A stretch of 64,000 nucleotides of DNA from Tardiphaga sp. (lineage in GTDB: Bacteria; Pseudomonadota; Alphaproteobacteria; Rhizobiales; Xanthobacteraceae): contig NZ_JAQGJD010000120.1 of the NCBI RefSeq assembly GCF_028290785.1, positions 1 through 64,000 of the forward strand, in the 5' to 3' direction. Shown piece after piece: positions 37,005 through 43,897 of the stretch (its first letter is position 1; each line of letters begins with the position of its first letter). The notes beneath the pieces were generated by a model that saw only the letters and a program-made list of their open reading frames with translations, searched no databases and was not told where the DNA came from. The position numbers were made by a program, and so were the translations under genes.

Positions 37005-37153
37005 CTTCCCTCTCCCCTTGTGGGAGAGGGTGTCTCAATCGCACGAAGTGTGATTGAGACGGGTGAGGGGTGACCACAAACTTCGCGCTTGCGGTTACCC
37101 CTCATCCGTCTTCGCTTCGCGAAGGCACCTTCTCCCACAAGGGGAGAAGGAAG
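37005..37153. repeat. Dispersed palindromic repeat, family R copy 1
   Basis: About 149 bases with outer inverted ends: CTTCCCTCTCCCCTTGTGGG at the left and CCCACAAGGGGAGAAGGAAG at the right. Inside are ACGGGTGAGGGGT and ACCCCTCATCCG arms, plus a hairpin TCTCAATC/GATTGAGA. Other copies: 43733-43877, 48821-48969, 56935-57076. Lies between convergent genes. Confidence 0.85.
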
Positions 37154-37159
37154 CAGAGT

Positions 37160-37795
37160 TCAGCTCCGCTTCGTCTCCAGCGCCATCCGCACGGCGAGGC
37201 CGGCGAGCACGGTGCCCATCAGCCAGCGCTGCAGCTTCAGCCAGGTCGGCCGTTCGCCGAGAAATAACGCGATCGAGCCGGCGCCCAATGCGATCAAAGC
37301 GTTGACGCCGACGCTGATGACGATCTGCACCGAGCCCAGCGCCAGCGACTGCGTCAGCACGCTGCCCACGGCGGGATCGATGAACTGCGGCAGCAACGCC
37401 AGATACAGCATCGCGATCTTCGGATTGAGCAGGTTGGTGACAAACCCCATCGCGAACAGTTTGCGCGGGCCATCGACGGCGAGCTCTTTCACCTGGAACG
37501 GCGAGCGGCCGTTCGGCTTCAGCGCCTGCCACGCCAGCCATAGCAGATAGGCGGCCCCCGCCAGACGCAGGGCGTCATAGGCATACGGCACGGCGAACAG
37601 CAGCGCGGTGATGCCGAACGCCGCGCATAGCATGTAGAACACGAATCCCAGCGCCACGCCGCCGAGCGACACCATGCCGGCCGCCGGACCTTGCGTGATC
37701 GAGCGCGAGATCAAGTAGATCATGTTCGGGCCGGGCGTCAGCACCATGCCGAGCGAAACGAGGGCGAAAGCGAGCAGGGAGGTGATGTGGGGCAT
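37160..37795 (-). CDS. LysE/RhtB family amino-acid exporter
   Basis: A 211-residue inner-membrane protein with six helices. The N-terminal motif LTPGPNMIYLISRSITQG and the mid-protein FVTNLLNPKIAMLYLALLPQFI are diagnostic of LysE/RhtB. These export amino acids or homoserine lactones; the substrate cannot be told. ATG 37795 (MPHITSLLAF) is used. A second LysE-type gene lies 150 bases upstream on the same strand; the two differ clearly, so they are not a recent tandem copy. Confidence 0.92.
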   Translation of the reverse strand: MPHITSLLAFALVSLGMVLTPGPNMIYLISRSITQGPAAGMVSLGGVALGFVFYMLCAAFGITALLFAVPYAYDALRLAGAAYLLWLAWQALKPNGRSPFQVKELAVDGPRKLFAMGFVTNLLNPKIAMLYLALLPQFIDPAVGSVLTQSLALGSVQIVISVGVNALIALGAGSIALFLGERPTWLKLQRWLMGTVLAGLAVRMALETKRS

Positions 37796-37943
37796 AAATG
37801 ACCTCGTCGAAGAATGCTGCATTTCTACCGTTGGCGGCGATGCGATGCCAGTTCGAAATATGTGCCGTGTTTGATGGAAAGTTTCAAACCCGCGACCATT
37901 GTGCTGGTGCTGCACGTCAGGGTGAGATGAGCAAGCCGCGGGA

Positions 37944-38582
37944 TCAGTGAGATCGGCCGCTGGTCAGGGCGAACCAGATCGCGATGCCGAGCAGCACGAG
38001 GGCCAGGCCGCGACGAACGGTGCGGCGGCGGTCGGGTGTCGCGATCGTGCCTTGCAGGCCTCCCGCCAGCAGGACGACGCCCATATGGATCGCCGTCGCG
38101 ATGCCAACATAGAGAACGCTCAGCAGCAGCGTTTGCGTGACCACGGGGCCGCCATCGACCCGAACGAACTCGGGCAGCACCGCAACGTAGAAGATCGCGG
38201 CCTTGGGATTCAGCAGGTTGGTGACCAGCCCGCGCCGGAACGCACGCCAGGGCTGGTGGTCCGCGGCCCCGACGGCGTCGGCGGTTTCGCTTTCGTTCGA
38301 CCAGGCGTTCCAGGCGAGCCACACCAGATAGGCAACGCCGGCCCATCGCAGCGCTTCGTAGAGCCAGCGCGAGCGGTCGATCAGCGCGGCGAGCCCGAGC
38401 GCTGCCGCGATGCCGTAGGTCATGAGCCCTAGAGCGATGCCGGCCACGGCGGCGAAGCCGACGCGCCGCCCGTGCGAGAGCGACAACGTCGCGATATAGG
38501 CCATGTTGGGCCCGGGCGTGATTTCGATGATTGTCGCGGTAAGTGCAAAAGCCAGCAGCGGGCTGATATCGGAGATGCTCAT
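37944..38582 (-). CDS. LysE/RhtB family exporter, second copy
   Basis: A 212-residue protein with six helices and the family motifs ITPGPNMAYIATLSLSHGRR and LVTNLLNPKAAIFYVAVLPEFV. ATG 38582 (MSISDISPLL). Its closest similarity to the next gene is limited to the family motifs. Both lie downstream of polA, separated from it by under 50 bases, so they may share its transcript in part. Confidence 0.92.
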   Translation of the reverse strand: MSISDISPLLAFALTATIIEITPGPNMAYIATLSLSHGRRVGFAAVAGIALGLMTYGIAAALGLAALIDRSRWLYEALRWAGVAYLVWLAWNAWSNESETADAVGAADHQPWRAFRRGLVTNLLNPKAAIFYVAVLPEFVRVDGGPVVTQTLLLSVLYVGIATAIHMGVVLLAGGLQGTIATPDRRRTVRRGLALVLLGIAIWFALTSGRSH

Positions 38583-38628
38583 TCGCGCCCGCTCGACGAA
38601 TTATTCGGACACTGGGAAGAGCCGAAGC

Positions 38629-41600
38629 TCAATGCGCCTCTTCCCAGTTGTTGGCTGCGCGGGCATCGACTTGCAGCGGCACGTGCAGCAGCACCGCCGG
38701 GAACGGTGCGTCCTGCATGACGTGCTGGACCACCGGCAGCGTCGCCGCCACTTCGTCGTCGGGGACTTCGAAAATCAGTTCGTCGTGAACCTGCAGCAGC
38801 ATTTTCGCCGACAGCTTCTTTTCCGCCAAAGCTTCTTCCATCCGCACCATGGCGCGGCGGATGATGTCGGCGGCGGTGCCCTGCAGACGCGCATTGATCG
38901 CGGCGCGTTCGTTGAAGGCGCGGATCGAGGCGTTCGAGGCCTTGATGTCCGGGTAGTGGCACTTGCGGCCGAACAGGGTTTCCACATAGCCGTTGGCGCG
39001 GCAGAAATCCCGCGTCTGATCCATGTAGGCCCGAATGCCCGGGAAGCGCTCGAAGTATTTCTTGATGTAGGCGCCGGCCTCCTCGCGGGGAATGCTGAGC
39101 TGGTTGGCGAGACCGAACGCCGAGATGCCGTAGATGATGCCGAAATTGATCGCCTTGGCGCGGCGGCGGATGTCAGCCGGCATGTCCTTGACCGGCACGC
39201 CGAACATTTCCGACGCAGTCATCGCGTGGATGTCGATGCCTTCCTGGAACGCGGTGCGCAGCGCCGGGACGTCGGCGACTTCCGACAGCAGCCGCAATTC
39301 GATCTGCGAATAGTCCGCCGATACCAGCTTGTGGCCGGGTGCGGCGATGAAGGCGCGCCTGATCTTGCGGCCGTCCTCGGTGCGCACCGGGATGTTCTGC
39401 AGATTGGGCTCGTTCGACGACAGCCGCCCGGTGGTCGTGGCGGCCAGCGCATACGTCGTGTGGACGCGGTGGGTCTGCGGATGCACGTAATTCGGCAACG
39501 CGTCGGTGTAGGTCGAGCGCAGCTTCGACACCTGCCGCCAGTCGAGAATTTTGCGCGGGAATTCGTGGCCCTGTTCGGCGAGGTCGTCGAGTATCTGCGC
39601 CGAGGTCGACCACGCGCCGGTCTTGGTCTTCGAGCCGCCCGGCAGGCCCATCTTGCCGAACAGGATGTTGCCGAGCTGCTTCGGGCTGCTGATATTGACC
39701 TCTTCGCCGGCGATCTCGCGAATCTCCGCCTCGATGCGCGCCGCGGTCTGCGCGAAATCGGCCGAGAGTTTCGACAGCACCTGGCGGTCGATCGAGATGC
39801 CCCGGCGCTCCATTCGCGCCAGCACGGAGATCAGCGGGCGCTCCAGCGTCTCATAGACGGTGGTCATGTGCTCGGCAGCCAGTCGCGGTTTGAGTACGCG
39901 CCACAGCCGCAGCAATACGTCGGCGTCTTCCGCCGCATAGGCGGTGGCGCGGTCGATGGTGACCTGGTCGAAGGCGATCTTGGCCTTGCCGGAGCCGATC
40001 ACCTCGCCATAGCTCAGCATCTTGTGGCCGAGCCAGATTTCCGCCAGCGCATCGAGGCCATGGGCGTTGCGCCCGGCATCGAGCGCGTAGGACATCAGTT
40101 GCACGTCGTCGGCATCGCGAATGGCAATGCCATGCTGCGCCAGCAGCACCGCGGTGAATTTGATATTGAAGCCGATCTTGAGGAGACCCGGAGATTCGAG
40201 CAGCGGCTTCAGCGCTTCCAGCGCGTCGGCGGCTCGGATCTGGTCGGGCTCCAGCCCCGAGGCGAACAGGCCGGCGGCGTCGCCGGACTGTTTGTGATTC
40301 AGCGGCACGTAGCAGCCGTCATTCGGGCCAAGCGACAGCGCGATGCCGACCAGATCGGCCTGCATCGGATCGATCGACGAGGCTTTCGCTTCGAACGCGA
40401 CATGGCCGGTATCGAGGATGCGGGCGATCCAAGTGTTCAGGTCGGCCAGCGTGCGCACGGGCTTGTAGGCGTCGCGATCGACCGGGAGTTTTCGCGCGGC
40501 GGCGGCGCGGGCGGCGGCAAGCGAGATGGTGGTGAGCTGTTGCTTGGCGCCTTGACCGGTGGTGTGAGCGCTGACGGCGCCGCCATTGCGGGCATTCCCT
40601 CCTCCCTTGCGAGGGAGGGATAGGGATGGGGGTGAGCCCGGAACGCCGGCGTCTGTGGACTCCCCACCGCTGCCCTCCCTCGCAAGGGGAGAGGGAGCAG
40701 AAAGTAGGTCGGCATTCCAGTCACTGCCATCGCGGCGCTTGCCGGCCACGCCGCCTTCGGCCTCCACATCGCTGGGATCGATCTGCGAATATTCCGCGAC
40801 CCGTCGCGTCAGGGTGGAGAACTCCATCGCCTTCAAAAATGCGATCAGCTTTCGCGCGTCGGGCTCGTGCACCGCAAGCTCATCCAGCGGCACATCGAGC
40901 GCCACCTTGTCGTCGAGCAAAACGAGCTGCCGCGAGATTCGCGCTTTCTCGGCGTGTTCGATCAAGGATTCCCGCCGCTTCGGCTGCTTGATCTCGGAGG
41001 CTCGGGCGAGCAGCGTTTCGAGGTCGCCATATTCGTTGATCAGCTGCGCCGCGGTCTTGATGCCGATGCCAGGCACGCCGGGGACGTTATCGACGCTATC
41101 GCCGGCCAGCGCCTGCACCTCGACCACCTTGTTGGGCGGCACGCCGAATTTCTCGATCACCTCGGCAATGCCGAGCCGCCGGTCCTTCATGGTGTCGTAC
41201 ATGACGACGCAATCGGTGACGAGCTGCATCAGGTCCTTGTCGGACGACACGATGGTCGCGGTGGCGCCGCGTTCGCAGGCCTCGCGCACATAGGTGGCGA
41301 TCAGGTCGTCGGCCTCGAAGCCGCCCTGCTCGATGCTCGGCAGGTCGAAGGCGCGCACCGCATCACGGATCAGCGCGAATTGTGGGATCAGGTCGTCCGG
41401 CGCGGGCGGCCGGTGCGCCTTGTATTCCGGATACAGCTTGTTGCGGAACGTCACCTCGGACTTGTCGAAGATGATCGCCAGATGGGTCGGCCGGTTGTCC
41501 GGCGGCATATCGCGCAGCAGCTTCCACAGCATGTTGCAGAAACCGAGCACGGCGTTGACCTGCAACCCGTCCGACTTGCGGGTCAGCGGCGGCAGCGCGT

Positions 41601-41712
41601 GATAGGCGCGGAAGATGTAGGACGAGCCATCGACCAGGAAGACATGGTCGCCCTTCGACAGGGCTTTCACGGTGACGGGCTGGGCGGCGGTTGTTTCGGA
41701 TGTTTTTGGCAT
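38629..41712 (-). CDS. polA: DNA polymerase I with repeat-derived insert and degenerate proofreading site
   Basis: A 1027-residue protein (E. coli PolA has 928). The 5'-3' exonuclease domain (about 20-310) has VDGSSYIFRAYHAL, QGGFEADDLIATY, SSDKDLMQLV and GDSVDNVPGVPGIG. Residues about 339-372 are read from a palindromic repeat (40597-40698). The 3'-5' exonuclease domain (about 420-610) has lost key acids: FEAK (440-443) replaces DxE, and NIKFT with Thr 520 replaces the motif II Asp; YAAEDAD of motif III remains. The polymerase domain is intact (VSADYSQIELRLLS, RRAKAINFGIIYGIS, LQVHDELIFEVP). So it should copy DNA and remove primers, but probably not proofread. Confidence 0.95.
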   Translation of the reverse strand: MPKTSETTAAQPVTVKALSKGDHVFLVDGSSYIFRAYHALPPLTRKSDGLQVNAVLGFCNMLWKLLRDMPPDNRPTHLAIIFDKSEVTFRNKLYPEYKAHRPPAPDDLIPQFALIRDAVRAFDLPSIEQGGFEADDLIATYVREACERGATATIVSSDKDLMQLVTDCVVMYDTMKDRRLGIAEVIEKFGVPPNKVVEVQALAGDSVDNVPGVPGIGIKTAAQLINEYGDLETLLARASEIKQPKRRESLIEHAEKARISRQLVLLDDKVALDVPLDELAVHEPDARKLIAFLKAMEFSTLTRRVAEYSQIDPSDVEAEGGVAGKRRDGSDWNADLLSAPSPLAREGSGGESTDAGVPGSPPSLSLPRKGGGNARNGGAVSAHTTGQGAKQQLTTISLAAARAAAARKLPVDRDAYKPVRTLADLNTWIARILDTGHVAFEAKASSIDPMQADLVGIALSLGPNDGCYVPLNHKQSGDAAGLFASGLEPDQIRAADALEALKPLLESPGLLKIGFNIKFTAVLLAQHGIAIRDADDVQLMSYALDAGRNAHGLDALAEIWLGHKMLSYGEVIGSGKAKIAFDQVTIDRATAYAAEDADVLLRLWRVLKPRLAAEHMTTVYETLERPLISVLARMERRGISIDRQVLSKLSADFAQTAARIEAEIREIAGEEVNISSPKQLGNILFGKMGLPGGSKTKTGAWSTSAQILDDLAEQGHEFPRKILDWRQVSKLRSTYTDALPNYVHPQTHRVHTTYALAATTTGRLSSNEPNLQNIPVRTEDGRKIRRAFIAAPGHKLVSADYSQIELRLLSEVADVPALRTAFQEGIDIHAMTASEMFGVPVKDMPADIRRRAKAINFGIIYGISAFGLANQLSIPREEAGAYIKKYFERFPGIRAYMDQTRDFCRANGYVETLFGRKCHYPDIKASNASIRAFNERAAINARLQGTAADIIRRAMVRMEEALAEKKLSAKMLLQVHDELIFEVPDDEVAATLPVVQHVMQDAPFPAVLLHVPLQVDARAANNWEEAH
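40597..40698. repeat. Palindromic repeat element inside polA, read in frame
   Basis: Left arm CCCTCCTCCCTTGCGAGGGA and right arm TCCCTCGCAAGGGGAGAGGG are near-perfect inverted copies of about 23 bases around a 55-base centre. The arms resemble the ends of the intergenic palindromic repeats of this window in style. The coding strand reads SAPSPLAREGSGGESTDAGV and then PGSPPSLSLPRKGGG without a stop. It lies in the linker between the 5'-3' exonuclease and the 3'-5' exonuclease-like domain. Confidence 0.8.
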
Positions 41713-41851
41713 GGCCGCAATTTAGAGATTTCCGGCGGGGAATGACACCCCGCCGGACGGCCCATCCCGCTGGAATTTTGCATGGAATTGGTTGCATCCA
41801 CGCCTGTTCCATGAGCCCCTGCGCGACTGGTCGCCACCGAAGGAAACAGCA

Positions 41852-42454
41852 ATGCCCGAGCTCGATCTGCTGATGGAGAAGATGAAGGCCCTGGAAGCCG
41901 AGATCGAGACCGAGCTGGCGCGACGGCGCGAGGAGCTGCGCTTCCGCTTCGAGAACCGCAAAATCGTGTTCGAACACGACATCGAGGCGTTGCAGCGCGC
42001 CATCAAGGTGCGGGCATCGAAATATCTCCTGAACGCCAACCCGCTGATCGTGCTGACCGCGCCGGTGATCTATTCGCTGATCGTCCCGTTCGTGCTCATC
42101 GACCTGATGGTGATGGCCTATCAGGCGATCTGCTTTCCCGCCTACGGGATCCCGAAAGTGCGGCGGCGGGACTATCTCGTGTTCGATCGCCATCATCTGG
42201 CCTATCTCAACATCATCGAAAAGGTGAACTGCGCCTATTGCTCCTATTGCAACGGCGTCGCCGCTTTCGTCCGCGAGGTCACCGCGCGTACCGAGATTTA
42301 CTGGTGCCCGATCAAGCACGCCCGCCGCATGCTGGGGCCGCACCCGCATTACGTCGGTTTCGCCGATTTCGGCGACGCGGATGGATTTCGCAGCAGGATG
42401 GCGGCGCTTAAGGACGGTGTGAAGCTGGATGTCGGAAAGCCGACCGCGATGTGA
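41852..42454 (+). CDS. Membrane protein with CxxCxxC motif, unknown function
   Basis: A 200-residue protein from ATG 41852 (MPELDLLMEKMKALEAEIETEL). The first 65 residues are a charged coiled coil. A hydrophobic segment (IVLTAPVIYSLIVPFVLIDLMVMAYQAICFP) gives one or two membrane helices. The C-terminal half has NCAYCSYCNGV and later YWCPIKHARR: four Cys that could bind a metal. I recall it as a conserved protein in Proteobacteria without known role. It is divergent from polA and convergent with the acyltransferase gene. Confidence 0.82.
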   Translation: MPELDLLMEKMKALEAEIETELARRREELRFRFENRKIVFEHDIEALQRAIKVRASKYLLNANPLIVLTAPVIYSLIVPFVLIDLMVMAYQAICFPAYGIPKVRRRDYLVFDRHHLAYLNIIEKVNCAYCSYCNGVAAFVREVTARTEIYWCPIKHARRMLGPHPHYVGFADFGDADGFRSRMAALKDGVKLDVGKPTAM

Positions 42455-42457
42455 GGG

Positions 42458-43543
42458 TTACTCCGCCGGCTGCAGCTCCGGTTGCTTCTTTCGGGGCGCG
42501 ATCCAGAACATCTCCGGGCGCTCGAACAGGAAGTTCGCATGCGCCGCCAGCGCCAGTCGCCAGAGCGCCAGCGCGCCGACAAGGCCGCTGAGGGTGACGA
42601 GCAGCGAAATCGTGCCGATGTCGAGAGGGGCGAATTTCAGCAGTAGCGCACGTGCCGCCGCCATAGGCAGAAAGAAGGCGAGGTAGATGACGATGGAATG
42701 CTCGCCGCAGAACCGCAGGAAGCCCAGCCACTGCATCTTCGCCAGCAGTGTACCCATCATGACGATGGCGACCGCGCCGGCGAAACCCAGCATCAGCGAG
42801 AGCACCGGCCATTCGCTGCAGCCGTCATATACCAGCGCGGCATTGACCACCGCCCATACGGCGAGGCCGGCGAGCGCCTGGACCGGCTTCGAGCGGGCGC
42901 GATCCGATAGCGCGAACACCCGGGTGGCGAACAGGTAGCCGGAGTAGAAATACACAAAGCGGGCGCTGAACTCGTCGATCATGGTCCAGCCGGTGGCCAC
43001 GTGCACCATCTCCAGCAGCGCAGCGACGCTCCACACCAGGCATGGCGGCACCCGGCGCAGCGCCTTGGTGAGCACGAAGAACACCGGCAGCATGTAGATG
43101 AACCACAGCGTGCCGAACGGCTCGATGTAGGATTCCAGGTACAGCGCCGCGACGTAGCCCCAGCTGCCGTGCTCGGCGGCGAGACCAGGCGCCTTGAAGG
43201 CGAACTGGATGGTCACCCACAGCACGTAGAAATAGACGAAGTGCACCACCTTGCGATCGAGATAGGTGCGCCAGTCGCGGTCGATGACGCGCGACAGGAA
43301 CAGGCCGGAGATCAGGAAGAAGTCGGGCATCCGGAACGGCTTGGCGAACGCCACCAGCCCATGCATGAAGCCGGTCTGGCCGGCCGCCAGTTCGACGCCC
43401 AGCACCGAATGCATCATCACCACCATGACGATGCAGATGCCCTTCGCGTAATCGACCCAGTCGATCCGTTCGGGCAATGTGATCGCCGGGGAACCCGACA
43501 GCGCGGCCCGATCGGCGACGGCAAAGGTGCCGCTGTTGGTCAT
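42458..43543 (-). CDS. Acyltransferase 3 (OafA/WecH-like) membrane protein
   Basis: A 361-residue protein with about ten helices. It starts MTNSGTFAVADRAALSG and has RIDWVDYAKGICIVMVVMMHSVLG, where the His is the conserved catalytic residue, and PFRMPDFFLISGLFLSR. Acyltransferase-3 proteins acetylate or succinylate surface sugars or lipids; the acceptor is unknown. ATG 43543 was chosen. The frame stays open for another 580 codons upstream, but that part lies antisense to hrpB and reads as low-complexity shadow. Confidence 0.88.
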   Translation of the reverse strand: MTNSGTFAVADRAALSGSPAITLPERIDWVDYAKGICIVMVVMMHSVLGVELAAGQTGFMHGLVAFAKPFRMPDFFLISGLFLSRVIDRDWRTYLDRKVVHFVYFYVLWVTIQFAFKAPGLAAEHGSWGYVAALYLESYIEPFGTLWFIYMLPVFFVLTKALRRVPPCLVWSVAALLEMVHVATGWTMIDEFSARFVYFYSGYLFATRVFALSDRARSKPVQALAGLAVWAVVNAALVYDGCSEWPVLSLMLGFAGAVAIVMMGTLLAKMQWLGFLRFCGEHSIVIYLAFFLPMAAARALLLKFAPLDIGTISLLVTLSGLVGALALWRLALAAHANFLFERPEMFWIAPRKKQPELQPAE

Positions 43544-43897
43544 GAGTGTCCCTTTGGCCCGCCCAACCTGTTTTGCGGCATCATCGGGGCGAACGGTTTC
43601 TATTGCCTTTCCGCCATTGAAAAAACTGACGTTCTGATGGGATTGTGATGAACGGTGTGCGCTTTGCCCTGCGGCAGGGCCTGCGCTAAGAACGGTCGGC
43701 TCTGAGAAAGCATTAACTATGGCCTCTTCCTTCCTTCTCCCCTTGTGGGAGAAGGTGGCGCGGACGGAGTCCGCGTCGGATGAGGGGTATTTCCAGGCGC
43801 GGAGCTTGCGGCTACCCCTCACCCGTCTCGACCGCTCCGCGGTCGATCCACCCTCTCCCAGAAGGGGAGAGGGGAAGAACCACGACTGCGAGCGCCC
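43544..43897. other. Gene-free region between acyltransferase and hrpB, with repeat R copy 2
   Basis: These 354 bases hold the divergent promoters of the acyltransferase gene and hrpB. The right half (from 43733) is filled by repeat family R, ending about 20 bases before the hrpB start. I recognise no small gene or RNA in the left half, which contains a few AT-rich patches (GAAAAAACTGACG near 43619) that may be promoter parts. Confidence 0.6.
43733..43877. repeat. Dispersed palindromic repeat, family R copy 2
   Basis: Starts CCTTCTCCCCTTGTGGGAGA and ends CTCCCAGAAGGGGAGAGGGG, with an inner hairpin CGCGGAC-GGA-GTCCGCG and GGATGAGGGGT/ACCCCTCACCC arms. It is close to copy 3 (48821-48969) across its length. 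Confidence 0.85.

Noticed and set aside
38503-40623. 706-residue open frame on the plus strand
   Set aside because: It lies antisense to polA, is rich in Arg, Gly and Val without domain patterns, and exists because of codon bias in a GC-rich gene.
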